A stretch of DNA of 64,000 bases from DASZIT01 sp963709665 (GTDB lineage Bacteria; Actinomycetota; Acidimicrobiia; Acidimicrobiales; RAAP-2), in NCBI GenBank assembly GCA_963709665.1, contig CAVPWU010000005.1, forward strand, positions 58,711-122,710, given 5' to 3'. Below, in pieces: positions 38,514-47,827 of this stretch (position 1 is the first letter of the stretch; each line of letters starts with the position of its first letter). The notes under the pieces were generated by a model. It was given only the letters and a program-made list of their open reading frames with translations. It had not been told where the DNA came from and ran no database searches. A program made the translations under genes and the position numbers.

Positions 38514-39409
38514 CCGACGCCACCCCGCTTCCCCTCCTCCAGTCGGGCAAAGTCCGCGAGCTCTACGACGCCGGCGACGGACGCCTGCTGATGGTGGCCT
38601 CCGACCGGATCTCCGCCTTCGACGTCATCATGGAGGAGCCCATCCCCCAGAAGGGTCGGGTGCTGACGGCCATGACCGCCGCCTGGCTCGAGGAGCTGGC
38701 CGACCTGGCCCCCAACCACCTGATCAGCGCCGACGTGGCCGACTACCCGGCGGGGGCGGCCGCCCTCCCCGGCGGCCTCGACGAGTTGGCCGGCCGGTCG
38801 ATGCTGGTCCACCGGGCGGAGATGCTCGACATCGAGTGCATCGTGCGCGGCTACCTGGCCGGCTCGGCCTACAAGGAGTACGAGCGCGACCACACCGTCC
38901 ACGGCATGCCGATGCCCAACGGCCTCCTCCACGCCGACAAGCTGCCCGAGCCCCTCTTCACCCCCTCCACCAAGGCCACCGAGGGCCACGACCTGAACAT
39001 CGGGATGGCCGAGGCCATCGACCTGGTGGGCAAGGAGGCCGCCGAGGCCGCCGCCGAGCTGTGCCTGGCCGCCTACGCCCGGGCGGCCGCCCGGGCCGAG
39101 GAGCAGGGGATCGTCATCTGCGACACCAAGTTCGAGTTGGGCTACATCGACGGGGCGCTGGCCATCTGCGACGAGGTGCTGACCCCCGACTCCTCGCGGT
39201 TCTGGCCGGCCGACGACTGCGCCCCGGGCACCAACCCCCCGTCCTTCGACAAGCAGCCCCTCCGGGACTGGCTGGAGGGCCAGCCGTGGGGGAAGCAGCC
39301 GCCCCCGCCGAAGCTCCCCCCGGAGATCGTCGACACCACCTCGCAGCGGTACATCGACGCCTACGAGCGGGTGTGCGGCCGCCGACTGGCCGACTGGTAC
39401 GGTGCCTGA
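38510..39409 (+). CDS. purC: SAICAR synthetase
   Basis: 299 residues from ATG 38510, overlapping purB. It couples CAIR with aspartate using ATP. GKVRELYD near 13-20, SDRISAFDVIMEEPIPQKG, the ECIVRGYLAGSAYKEY signature and DTKFELG are present. It is of the longer (about 300-residue) type found in actinobacteria and yeast rather than the 240-residue form. The purS start follows after 2 bp. Confidence 0.97.
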   Translation: MTDATPLPLLQSGKVRELYDAGDGRLLMVASDRISAFDVIMEEPIPQKGRVLTAMTAAWLEELADLAPNHLISADVADYPAGAAALPGGLDELAGRSMLVHRAEMLDIECIVRGYLAGSAYKEYERDHTVHGMPMPNGLLHADKLPEPLFTPSTKATEGHDLNIGMAEAIDLVGKEAAEAAAELCLAAYARAAARAEEQGIVICDTKFELGYIDGALAICDEVLTPDSSRFWPADDCAPGTNPPSFDKQPLRDWLEGQPWGKQPPPPKLPPEIVDTTSQRYIDAYERVCGRRLADWYGA

Positions 39410-39411
39410 GC

Positions 39412-39681
39412 ATGGCCGCCTCGGGGACCTACTCGGTGCTGGTGGAGGTGCGGCTGCGCCCGGGGATCGCCGACCCGCAGGGCGCCACCATCGAGCGGGC
39501 CCTGCCCGCTCTCGGACTCGACGGGGTGGCCGCCGTCCGGGCCGGTAAGTCGTTCCGCTTCGAGATCGACGCCGACGACGAGGCCTCCGCCCTCGAACGG
39601 TCCACCGTGGTGGCCGACCGGGTGCTGGCCAACCCGGTGATCGAGGAGTCGACGGTCACCGTCACCGGGCCGGTGGGCTGA
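39412..39681 (+). CDS. purS: FGAM synthetase subunit PurS
   Basis: 89 residues from ATG 39412. A small alpha/beta protein that bridges PurL and PurQ in the three-part FGAM synthetase. YSVLVEVRLRPGIADPQGATIERAL is the family N-terminus, followed by GVAAVRAGKSFRFEID. Short PurL needs it, and a short purL is encoded at 41218. It overlaps purQ by one base (TGATG). Confidence 0.95.
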   Translation: MAASGTYSVLVEVRLRPGIADPQGATIERALPALGLDGVAAVRAGKSFRFEIDADDEASALERSTVVADRVLANPVIEESTVTVTGPVG

Positions 39682-40370
39682 TGGCCGCCCGGGTCGGGGT
39701 GGTGGTGTTCCCCGGCACCAACTGCGAGCACGATGCCGTGCTGGCCGTGGAGCGGTTGGGGGGCGCCGCCGGGCTGGTCTGGCACGGCGACCGCTCGGTG
39801 GCCGGCTACGACGCCCTGATCGTGCCCGGCGGGTTCGCCCACGGGGACTACCTCCGGCCGGGGGCCATCGCCCGCTTCTCCCCGGTGATGGAGGCGGTCG
39901 CCGCCTTCGCCGCCGACGGCGGCCCGGTGGTGGGGATCTGCAACGGCTTTCAGGTGCTGACCGAGGCCGGCCTGCTGCCCGGCGCCCTCCAGAAGAACCA
40001 GGGGCTCCGCTTCGTGTGCACCACCGTCGACCTCCGGGTGGAGACCGACCGGTCGGTGCTCACCGCCGGGGTGGCCCCGGGGACGGTGCTGTCGGTGCCC
40101 ATCAACCACTTCGAGGGGAACTACACCTGCGACGCCACCACCCTGGCCGAGCTCCGGGACCAGGACCGGGTGGTGCTGCGGTACGTGGTCAACCCCAACG
40201 GCTCCGTCGACGACATCGCCGGGGTCTGCAACGCCGGCCGCAACGTGGTGGGCCTGATGCCCCACCCGGAGCGGGCGTCGGACCCCCTGCTGGGCTCGTC
40301 CGACGGGGTGGTGCTGCTCGAGGCGCTGATCGCCTCGGCACTGGCCGGCGCCGGCGCCCGGGTGGCCTGA
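39681..40370 (+). CDS. purQ: FGAM synthetase glutaminase subunit PurQ
   Basis: 229 residues from ATG 39681. A class I glutamine amidotransferase that supplies ammonia to PurL. FPGTNCEHD at the N-terminus, the nucleophile Cys in VVGICNGFQVL (about 85-95) and the His-Glu pair in LMPHPERA (about 195) form the catalytic triad. It is the last gene of the purA-to-purQ operon; its partner purL follows 850 bp away after a gene on the opposite strand. Confidence 0.97.
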   Translation: MAARVGVVVFPGTNCEHDAVLAVERLGGAAGLVWHGDRSVAGYDALIVPGGFAHGDYLRPGAIARFSPVMEAVAAFAADGGPVVGICNGFQVLTEAGLLPGALQKNQGLRFVCTTVDLRVETDRSVLTAGVAPGTVLSVPINHFEGNYTCDATTLAELRDQDRVVLRYVVNPNGSVDDIAGVCNAGRNVVGLMPHPERASDPLLGSSDGVVLLEALIASALAGAGARVA

Positions 40371-40385
40371 CCCCCCGGTCGCCGC

Positions 40386-40823
40386 CTAGCTGCGGGTGCG
40401 GGGGATCTTGGCCTGCTGCAGGACCGAGGCGCTGACGCCCACGGCCCGCCAGGCCGAGTACGAGATGCCCTTGCGCTCGCCGTAGACGCGGGCGACCTTG
40501 ATGAAGTCCTTCTCCATGGCGGCCAGATCGACGGTGTCACCGGTGGCGGACAGTTCGGCCTCGAGGCGCTGACGCTCCTCGATGAGGTGCAGCCGGCTGA
40601 GGGGGTCGGCGTCGGCCAGGGTGGCGTCGATGGTCGCCAGGCGCTTGGAGATCGACTCCGGCGTCCGCTTCCGCCCACGCCGCGGCTTGCTCGAGTCGAG
40701 GGCCTCGAGGTACCGACGCACGATGCGACCCTCCTCGCGTCCCTTCGCCAGCGCCGCCTTGTGCGCATCGGACATCGAAGTTCTTTTACGGGTCTTCTTG
40801 GGGGTTGCTGTGGCCATTGTCAT
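40386..40823 (-). CDS. Conserved small basic protein, function unknown
   Basis: About 145 residues from ATG 40823; ATG 40817 and starts upstream to 40889 are also possible. The first 50 residues are rich in Lys/Arg (PKKTRKRTSM, then KPRRGRKRTPESISKRL), the middle is a helical heptad region (about 60-110), and the C-terminus (ISYSAWRAVGVSASVLQQAKIPRTR) looks like a small helix-turn-helix. The basic composition suggests nucleic-acid binding. I recall similar conserved hypotheticals in actinobacteria but no assigned function. It sits between purQ and purL on the other strand, splitting the purine cluster. Confidence 0.65.
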   Translation of the reverse strand: MTMATATPKKTRKRTSMSDAHKAALAKGREEGRIVRRYLEALDSSKPRRGRKRTPESISKRLATIDATLADADPLSRLHLIEERQRLEAELSATGDTVDLAAMEKDFIKVARVYGERKGISYSAWRAVGVSASVLQQAKIPRTRS

Positions 40824-41217
40824 AGCATCGCAGAGTTCCATTTTAGGGTCAACCTGAGCGGAATTGGGATGTATCGACTGATTGAGCATGTGTCAATCCG
40901 GCAACACCGGGTAAAGCCCTGGTGTTCTGGGGCGGGCGGGGCCGATCCCGGCCCGACCCACGGCGAATGACCGCGCCCGCCCAAGCCAAAATACGACCGG
41001 TCCGGTCCCGAGGAACCCTGGGCAACAGCTGTGGATCGGGCCGACAGGGCACTCCCGGAACCCCGCCTGCGAAGCCGGAAGCAACCCCACCCCGCACCAT
41101 GAGATGGACAGAATGCGCATCGGACCGTACTGGCGGTAGCAGGTCAATCGGGACCCCCGAATGGGGTCCGCCGACGACTCGGCGGGGGGTCCATCCCCGG
41201 CAGGTACGCTGGCTCCG
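40824..41217. other. 394-bp divergent intergenic region before purL
   Basis: It holds a hairpin at 40903-40926 (AACACC/GGTGTT) and a TACGCT -10-like box at 41205-41210, 7 nt before the purL ATG. I see no gene and no riboswitch that I recognise. Confidence 0.5.
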
Positions 41218-43527
41218 ATGAGCGCCGGCCACCCCCACGATGCACCGAGTACCGACGTGCCGATCCACCGGGCATTGGGTCTCACCGACGGCGAACGCGA
41301 CGAGGTGGAGGAGCTGCTCGGGCGCCCCCCCAACCACCTGGAGCTGGCCCTTTTCGCCGTCATGTGGAGTGAGCACTGCTCGTACAAGTCGTCGCGGGTC
41401 CACCTCAAGCGCCTGCCCACCGACGCCCCCTGGGTGCTGGTGGGACCGGGGGAGAACGCCGGGGTGATCGACGCCGGGGACGGGATCGCGGTGGCCATCC
41501 GCATCGAGAGCCACAACCACCCGTCGGCCATCGAGCCCTACCAGGGGGCGGCCACCGGGGTGGGTGGCATCCTCCGGGACATCTTCACCATGGGGGCCCG
41601 TCCCATCGCGGTGATGGACCCGCTGTTCTTCGGCGACCCCGGGGAGGCCCGGCAGCGTTGGCTGATCGAGGGGGTGGTGGCCGGCATCTCCGGCTACGGG
41701 AACTCGGTGGGGGTGCCGACGGTCGGCGGCGAGCTCACCTTCGACCCCTGCTACGCCCAGAACCCGTTGGTCAACGTCCTCTGCATGGGGGTGCTGCCCA
41801 CCGAGCGCCTGGTGCTGGGTCAGGCGTCGGGGATCGGGAACCTGGCCGTCCTCCTCGGCTCCTCCACCGGCCGGGACGGCATCGGGGGGGTGAGCGTGCT
41901 GGCGTCGGCCGGCTTCGGGGGCGAGGACGACGACGCCGCCGCCGCCAAGCGGCCCAGTGTGCAGGTCGGTGACCCCTACGAGGAGAAGCGCCTCATCGAG
42001 GCCTGCCTGGAGCTGCTCGACGCCAAGCTGGTGGTGGGCATCCAGGACCTGGGGGGTGCCGGCCTGGTCTGCGCCACCAGCGAGACGGCCGCCCGGGGTG
42101 GGGTGGGGATGGACGTCGACGTCTCGGCGGTGCCCCGCCGGGAGGACGGCATGGTGGCCTACGAGGTGATGACCTCCGAGAGCCAGGAGCGGATGCTGGC
42201 CATCGTCACCCCCGCCGACCTGGCCCGGGTGGAGGAGGTGTGCCGCCGCTGGGAGGTTCGGGCCTCGGTGGTGGGCAGGGTGACCGAGGCGCCCGACGGC
42301 GCCCCCGGCCGCCTCCGCATCCTCGACGGGTTCGACGGGGAGGTGCTGGGCGACGTCCCGGCCGTCGCCCTCAGCGACGACGCCCCGCTCTACCACCGGC
42401 CCATGGAGCGGCCGACCGATCTCGACGCCCGGTGGGAGGACGACCCGGGGGCGCTGGCCCCCCCGGCCGACTGCGCCGCCGACCTCCTGGCCCTGCTGAC
42501 CGATCCCACCTGGGTCTACCGCCAGTACGACCACCAGCTGTTCCTGAACACGGTGGAGGGACCGGGCGGGGACGCCGCCGTGCTGCGCCTGGCCGCCCCC
42601 GGGCTGCCGCCCTCCGAGCGCGGGCTGGCCCTGTCCACCGACTCCAACCCCGGGTGGTGCTCGCTCGACCCCCGGGCGGGGACGGCGGCCACCGTGGCCG
42701 AGGCGGCGCTCAACGTGGCGTGCGCCGGCGCCCGGCCGATGGCGGTGGTCAACTGCCTCAACTTCGGCAACCCGGAGCACGCCGAGGTGATGTGGCAGCT
42801 GTCGGAGGCGGTGGACGGCATGTCCGAGGGGTGCCGGGGCCTGGGGCTCCCGGTCATCGGGGGCAACGTCAGCCTCTACAACGAGTCGAACGGCGCCGAC
42901 ATCGACCCCACCGCGGTGATCGGGGTGGTCGGCCTCATCGACCACCTGGCCGCCCGGCCCCCCGGGGTCACCCTGGTGGACGGCGGCGCCCTGGTCCTGC
43001 TGGACGGCGGGCCCCCGTCGTCCGGGGACCCGGGTGGCTCCCCCTCCCTGGGTGGCTCCCGCTGGGCCCGTCAGGTCCGCAACCACCGCAACGGGGCCCT
43101 GCCGCCCCTCGACCTGCCCGGGCACGCCCGGCTGCTCGGCCTGGTCACCGCGCTGGTGGCCGAGGGCGTGGCCGGTGGCGACGGCCTGGTGTCGGGGATC
43201 CACGACGTCTCCGGCGGCGGGCTGGGGGTGGCGCTGGCCGAGCTGGCCGTGCGCTCCGGGCTGGGCCTCCGGGTGGCCGGGGTGGACGACCACCACGAGC
43301 TGTTCTCCGAGGCCCCGTCCCGGGTGGTGGTGTGCACCACCGACGGGGCCGGCCTGACCGCCCGGGCCGCCGACGCCGGGGTGCGGTTCCGGGTGCTGGG
43401 CACGGCCGGCGGCGACCGCATCGCCATCGGCGGCCTGGTCGACGTCCCGGTGGCCGAGGCCACCGAGGCCTGGCGCCACCGGCTGCCCGAGCTGCTCGAC
43501 GGGTTCGTGCCGGCCACCGCCGACTGA
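41218..43527 (+). CDS. purL: FGAM synthetase large subunit, short PurL
   Basis: 769 residues from ATG 41218; the open frame extends upstream without support. It makes FGAM from FGAR with ATP and PurQ-derived ammonia. ALFAVMWSEHCSYKSS, IESHNHPSAIEPYQGAATG and GGVGMDVDVS are catalytic-domain motifs; the protein lacks the N-terminal PurS-like and C-terminal glutaminase domains of the 1,300-residue form, consistent with purS and purQ nearby. There is a Gly/Ser/Pro insert (about 600-620, GGPPSSGDPGGSPSLGGS). The -10 box 7 nt upstream implies a leaderless transcript. Confidence 0.97.
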   Translation: MSAGHPHDAPSTDVPIHRALGLTDGERDEVEELLGRPPNHLELALFAVMWSEHCSYKSSRVHLKRLPTDAPWVLVGPGENAGVIDAGDGIAVAIRIESHNHPSAIEPYQGAATGVGGILRDIFTMGARPIAVMDPLFFGDPGEARQRWLIEGVVAGISGYGNSVGVPTVGGELTFDPCYAQNPLVNVLCMGVLPTERLVLGQASGIGNLAVLLGSSTGRDGIGGVSVLASAGFGGEDDDAAAAKRPSVQVGDPYEEKRLIEACLELLDAKLVVGIQDLGGAGLVCATSETAARGGVGMDVDVSAVPRREDGMVAYEVMTSESQERMLAIVTPADLARVEEVCRRWEVRASVVGRVTEAPDGAPGRLRILDGFDGEVLGDVPAVALSDDAPLYHRPMERPTDLDARWEDDPGALAPPADCAADLLALLTDPTWVYRQYDHQLFLNTVEGPGGDAAVLRLAAPGLPPSERGLALSTDSNPGWCSLDPRAGTAATVAEAALNVACAGARPMAVVNCLNFGNPEHAEVMWQLSEAVDGMSEGCRGLGLPVIGGNVSLYNESNGADIDPTAVIGVVGLIDHLAARPPGVTLVDGGALVLLDGGPPSSGDPGGSPSLGGSRWARQVRNHRNGALPPLDLPGHARLLGLVTALVAEGVAGGDGLVSGIHDVSGGGLGVALAELAVRSGLGLRVAGVDDHHELFSEAPSRVVVCTTDGAGLTARAADAGVRFRVLGTAGGDRIAIGGLVDVPVAEATEAWRHRLPELLDGFVPATAD

Positions 43528-43594
43528 GCGGCTCGACCGGGCCCCGTCGACCGGGCCGCGTCGGCGGGCGAGTCCCCGGTGGCCACCGGTGCCG

Positions 43595-44452
43595 TCAGGC
43601 CCCGGGTCGGCGCCCCTCCAGCTCGACCAGCACGGCGTCGGGCACCTTGAGGTCTCCCTGCCCGGTGCCCACCGTGAGGTCGGGCTTGATGGTGCCGTGG
43701 TGGTCGGACCCGCCGGTGGCCACCAGGTCGAACCGCCGTGCCAGGTTGCCGAGCTGCTGACGCTGGCGGGGGGAGTACCGCCCGTAGGTGGCCTCGAGGC
43801 CGGCGAACCCCGCCTCGGCCAGGACGCCCACCAGACCGGCCAGGTCGTCCCCGTCCAGCCCGGAGCTGAACGGGTGGGCCAGGACGGCCACCCCGCCGGA
43901 GGCGGTGGCCAGGCGGGCCACGTCGGCGGGCGACAGGCGGCCCTTGGTCACGTAGGCGGGGCGACCGGCCCCCAGGTAGCGGTCGAAGGCGTCCTGGATG
44001 GAGTCGGCCGCCCCCGCCCGGACCAGCACCGAGGCGAAGTGGGGACGGCCCATCCCCTCCTCGCCGCCCGCCTCGGCCACCGCCTCCTCGTAGGTGGCGG
44101 GGAGCCCCAGGTCGGCCAGGCGCCCGGCCAGTCGCCGGTTGCGCTCGAGCCGGTCCGACCGGAGGTGGACCAGCTCCTCCGCCAGCGGGCCGCCGTCGTC
44201 CTCCACGAAGTAGACCAGCACGTGGAGGCTGCCCCCCAGGCCCACCCCCATCGGCCGGCACGAGATCTCGCAGCCGGCGACCAGCCGGACACCCAGTTCG
44301 GCGGCCCGGTCCCGGGCCGGAGCCAGGCCGGCCAGGGAGTCGTGGTCGGTGAGGGCCACCGCGCTGCACCCGGCCTCGGCGGCCAGCTCGGGGATCCGCC
44401 GGGGCGGGTCGCTCCCGTCGGAGACGGTGGAGTGGGTGTGCAGGTCGATCAT
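43595..44452 (-). CDS. PHP-domain phosphoesterase (RNase AM / nucleoside bisphosphate phosphatase-like)
   Basis: 285 residues from ATG 44452. The metal-binding PHP motifs are IDLHTHSTVSDGSDPP (2-17), LTDHDSL (about 35), the Glu in GCEI (about 60), VLAHPFSS (about 191) and SDHHG (about 249), all present. Family members (TrpH/YciV) remove phosphate from 3',5'-nucleoside bisphosphates and trim 5' RNA ends. The insert of helices between motifs matches this subgroup rather than histidinol phosphatase. It lies opposite to purL and purF and is probably monocistronic. Confidence 0.88.
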   Translation of the reverse strand: MIDLHTHSTVSDGSDPPRRIPELAAEAGCSAVALTDHDSLAGLAPARDRAAELGVRLVAGCEISCRPMGVGLGGSLHVLVYFVEDDGGPLAEELVHLRSDRLERNRRLAGRLADLGLPATYEEAVAEAGGEEGMGRPHFASVLVRAGAADSIQDAFDRYLGAGRPAYVTKGRLSPADVARLATASGGVAVLAHPFSSGLDGDDLAGLVGVLAEAGFAGLEATYGRYSPRQRQQLGNLARRFDLVATGGSDHHGTIKPDLTVGTGQGDLKVPDAVLVELEGRRPGA

Positions 44453-44639
44453 CGCCGCCGAGGCTACCGGGCCCTCCGACCGGTCCCGGGACCCGACCCG
44501 GATCTCCGGCGGTCACCGATCGTTCACCTCGCACTAGGCTGGCGGCTGAACGGTCCACGAGACTCCACGGGCCGATCGACCGCGACTGACGTGCCCGACG
44601 ACCACTGGTGACGCCTGGTGAAACGGTGACGAGCCGATA

Positions 44640-46112
44640 ATGGATGCCAAGGAAGCGTGCGGCGTCTTCGGGGTCTATGCCCCGGGGCGGCTGGTGGCAC
44701 ACCTGACCTTCGACGGCCTGTTCGCCCTCCAGCACCGGGGCCAGGAGTCGGCGGGCATGGCGGTGTGCGACGGCGACGCCATCACCGTCCTGAAGGACAT
44801 GGGGCTGGTCACCACCGTGTTCGACGAGCGCAAGCTGTCCGGCCTCCGGGGCCACCTGGCCATCGGCCACACCCGCTACTCGACGGCCGGGACCTCCGAC
44901 TGGATGAACGCCCAGCCGGTCTTCCGGGGAGTGGGCCGGTCCGGGTTCGTGCTCGCCCACAACGGCAACCTCACCAACACCGACGTCCTGGCCGAGTCGG
45001 CCGGCATGCTCCCGGGCCTGGTGGATTCGGACAGCGACCTGGTGGCCGAGCTGCTGGGCCAGGCGTTCCCGCCCGACCTCCCCGAGCGGTCCCGCTCCGA
45101 CAACGACGGTGACCTCGAGGCGGCCCTCACCGCCGTGCTGCCGTCGGTGGAGGGGGCGTTCTCCTTCGTGCTGGCCGACGCCGACCGGCTGATCGGGGTG
45201 CGCGACCCCAACGGCTTCCGGCCGCTCTGCCTGGGGCACCTCGAGGCCACCGGGGAGTTCGAGGCCGGCTGGGTCCTGGCCTCGGAGTCGCCCGCCCTCG
45301 ACGTCATCGGCGCCACCTTCGTCCGCGAGCTCGAGCCCGGGGAGATGGTGGTCATCGACGGCAAGGAGGTCCGCTCCGAGCACCCCTTCCCCATGGAGCG
45401 GCTCAATCCCAAGCTCTGTGTCTTCGAGTTCGTCTACTTCGCCCGGCCCGACACCCTCCTCTACGGCAAGGAGGTGCACGGCGCCCGGCGCCGGATGGGC
45501 CAGCTGCTGGCCACCCAGCGCCCGGTCGACGCCGACCTGGTGATGGGGGTGCCCGACTCCGGGGTGCCCGCCGCCGAGGGGTACGCCCTGGCCGCCGGCA
45601 TCCCCTACGGCCAGGGGCTGGTGAAGAACCGCTACATCGGTCGGACCTTCATCGCCCCGACCCAGGCCGAGCGGGCCAAGGGCGTCCGCCGGAAGCTCAA
45701 CCCCCTGCGCGAGAACATCGCCGGCAAGCGCCTGATCGTGGTGGACGACTCCATCGTCCGGGGCACCACCACCCGGGCCCTGGTGGCCATGCTCCGAGAG
45801 TCCGGCGCCCGGGAGGTCCACCTGCGGATCTCGTCACCGCCCTTCCGCTGGCCCTGCTTCTACGGCATCGACACCCCGGACAAGGACGAGCTGCTGGCGT
45901 CGGTCAAGTCCCTCGACGAGATCGTGGAGTTCCTCGACGTCGACTCCCTCGAGTACCTGTCGCTGGAGCACCTGAAGTCGGCCATCGACGCCCCGGGCGA
46001 CAGCGTGTGCGACGCCTGCCTGACCGGGACCTACCCGGTCCCGGTGTCGGTGGCCCTCCGGCCCACCCCGGCCGACGCCCTGAGCGGCGTCGGCACCGGC
46101 GCCACACGGTGA
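44640..46112 (+). CDS. purF: Amidophosphoribosyltransferase, Fe-S/propeptide type
   Basis: 490 residues from ATG 44640. It catalyses the first committed purine step, PRPP plus glutamine to phosphoribosylamine. MDAKEACGVFG shows a short propeptide followed by Cys7, the nucleophile exposed after cleavage. The PRPP loop LIVVDDSIVRGTT lies at about 364-376. Cys260, Cys406, Cys457 and Cys460 match the four ligands of the 4Fe-4S cluster of Bacillus PurF, which makes the enzyme oxygen-sensitive and needed for propeptide processing. It overlaps purM by 4 nt (GTGA). Confidence 0.97.
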   Translation: MDAKEACGVFGVYAPGRLVAHLTFDGLFALQHRGQESAGMAVCDGDAITVLKDMGLVTTVFDERKLSGLRGHLAIGHTRYSTAGTSDWMNAQPVFRGVGRSGFVLAHNGNLTNTDVLAESAGMLPGLVDSDSDLVAELLGQAFPPDLPERSRSDNDGDLEAALTAVLPSVEGAFSFVLADADRLIGVRDPNGFRPLCLGHLEATGEFEAGWVLASESPALDVIGATFVRELEPGEMVVIDGKEVRSEHPFPMERLNPKLCVFEFVYFARPDTLLYGKEVHGARRRMGQLLATQRPVDADLVMGVPDSGVPAAEGYALAAGIPYGQGLVKNRYIGRTFIAPTQAERAKGVRRKLNPLRENIAGKRLIVVDDSIVRGTTTRALVAMLRESGAREVHLRISSPPFRWPCFYGIDTPDKDELLASVKSLDEIVEFLDVDSLEYLSLEHLKSAIDAPGDSVCDACLTGTYPVPVSVALRPTPADALSGVGTGATR

Positions 46113-47206
46113 CCGGGCGACCGGTGGCCACCCTCGACGACTCGGGCCCGGCCACCTACGCCGGGGCGGGCGTGGACATCGACGCCGGGGAGGAGTCCGT
46201 CGACCGGATCCGTCCCCTGGTGGCCTCCACCCTCCGCCCCGAGGTGCTGGGCGGACTGGGGAACTTCGGCGGTCTGTTCGCCCTCGACACCGACCGCTAC
46301 CGCGCCCCGGTGCTGGTGTCCTGCACCGACGGGGTGGGGACCAAGGCGGTGGTGGCGCGGGACGCCGGGCGCTACGACACCGTCGGCATCGACCTGGTGG
46401 CCATGTGCGTCGACGACCTGGTCTGCCAGGGAGCCGAGCCGCTGTTCTTCCTCGACTACATCTCCACCGGCGCCGTCGACCCCGACCAGATGACCGCCCT
46501 GGTCGCCGGGGTGGCCGACGGGTGCCGGCAGGTGGGTGCCGCCCTGGTCGGCGGGGAGATGGCCGAGCACGCCGGCATCATGGCCCGGGGGGAGTTCGAC
46601 CTGGTGGGCTTCGCCGTCGGGGTGGTGGAGCGCGACGCCGTCCTGGGCTCGGAGCGGGTGCGGGAGGGCGACGTGCTGATCGGGCTGCCCTCTCCGGGCC
46701 TCCGGGCCAACGGCTACAGCCTGGCCCGCCAGGTGCTGCTCGGACGGGCGGGCCTGCGGCTGGACGACCCGGCCTGGGAGGGGTCCGACACCACGGTGGC
46801 CGACGAGCTACTGCTGCCCTCGGTGCTCTACACCCCGGCGGTCCGGGCCACCCTGGAGGCGGCCGAGGTCCACGCCGTGGCCCACATCACCGGTGGTGGC
46901 CTGCCCGGCAACCTCCCCCGGGCGCTGCCCGACGGCCTCCGGGCGGTGCTCGACGCCGGGTGCTGGTCGGTGCCCCGGATCTTCACCGAGGTGCGCCGGC
47001 TGGGCCGGGTGGAGGACGCCGAGATGCTGAAGGTCTTCAACCTCGGGCTGGGGATGGTGGTGGTGGCCGCCGCCGACTCCGCCGCCGACGCCCTGGCCTG
47101 CCTGACCGCCCACGGACACCGGGCGGCGGTGGTGGGCCGGGTGGCGGCCGGCGACCCCGGCGTCGAGCTGGTCGGTGACCTCCGGTGGGACGGCGCCGGT
47201 GGCTGA
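46109..47206 (+). CDS. purM: AIR synthetase (phosphoribosylformylglycinamidine cyclo-ligase)
   Basis: 365 residues from GTG 46109, which overlaps the purF stop; the frame is open further upstream within purF but lacks support. It closes the imidazole ring of FGAM to give AIR. TYAGAGVDIDAGEESVDRI, SCTDGVGTKAVVA, GIDLVAMCVDDLVCQGAEPLFFLDY and HITGGGLPGNLPR are the family motifs. Length is normal. Its 3' end overlaps the likely pyrE start by 8 nt. Confidence 0.96.
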   Translation: MTGRPVATLDDSGPATYAGAGVDIDAGEESVDRIRPLVASTLRPEVLGGLGNFGGLFALDTDRYRAPVLVSCTDGVGTKAVVARDAGRYDTVGIDLVAMCVDDLVCQGAEPLFFLDYISTGAVDPDQMTALVAGVADGCRQVGAALVGGEMAEHAGIMARGEFDLVGFAVGVVERDAVLGSERVREGDVLIGLPSPGLRANGYSLARQVLLGRAGLRLDDPAWEGSDTTVADELLLPSVLYTPAVRATLEAAEVHAVAHITGGGLPGNLPRALPDGLRAVLDAGCWSVPRIFTEVRRLGRVEDAEMLKVFNLGLGMVVVAAADSAADALACLTAHGHRAAVVGRVAAGDPGVELVGDLRWDGAGG

Positions 47207-47768
47207 CACCCTGCCGGCCACCGACTTCGAGGCCCTCCGCCGCCACCTGCTCGACCACTCGGTACGGACCGGCGACTTCGTGCTGAAGTCCGGCAAGCGC
47301 AGCACCTGGTTCATCGACTCCAAGCAGACGGTGTGCCGACCCGAGGCGATGGTGCTGGTGGCCGACGGGGTGCTGTCGGTGGTGCCCGACGAGGCCACCG
47401 CCATCGGCGGCCTCACCATGGGCGCCGACCCGGTGGCCTTCGTCACCGCCGGGGTGGCGGCCACCCGGGGCCGGCTCCTCCGGACCTTCAGTGTCCGCAA
47501 GGAGGCCAAGGACCACGGGGGCGGGGGCCGCATCGCCGGGGCGCTCGACCCCGGCGACAAGGTGGTGGTCACCGAGGACACCGTCACCCGGGGCACCTCG
47601 CTGCTCGAGGCCGCCCACGCCGTCATCGAGGCGGGGGCCGAGCCGGTGCTGCTGGTGGCGGTCGTCGACCGGGGTGGCACGGTGGAGGCCATGGCCGCCG
47701 CCGAGGGGCTGCCCTTCCGGGCGCTGCTCACCGCCCCCGACCTCGGCTTCCCCTTCGAGGGCGGCTGA
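47199..47768 (+). CDS. pyrE: Orotate phosphoribosyltransferase
   Basis: 189 residues from GTG 47199 (GTG 47175 is an alternative in the same frame). It converts orotate and PRPP to OMP. The PRPP-binding loop VVVTEDTVTRGTS lies near 122-134; KSGKRSTWFIDSKQT near the N-terminus and the flexible catalytic loop FSVRKEAKDHGGGG are present. It is translationally coupled to purM, linking pyrimidine and purine synthesis in one operon. The family is certain; it could be mistaken only for other type I PRTases, but the orotate-type loop is clear. Confidence 0.93.
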   Translation: MADTLPATDFEALRRHLLDHSVRTGDFVLKSGKRSTWFIDSKQTVCRPEAMVLVADGVLSVVPDEATAIGGLTMGADPVAFVTAGVAATRGRLLRTFSVRKEAKDHGGGGRIAGALDPGDKVVVTEDTVTRGTSLLEAAHAVIEAGAEPVLLVAVVDRGGTVEAMAAAEGLPFRALLTAPDLGFPFEGG

Positions 47769-47827
47769 CACCCGCCGGGCCCGGCCCGGCCCGGGGCGCC
47801 GGTCGCCCCCGCCGGTAGCGTGGCGGC

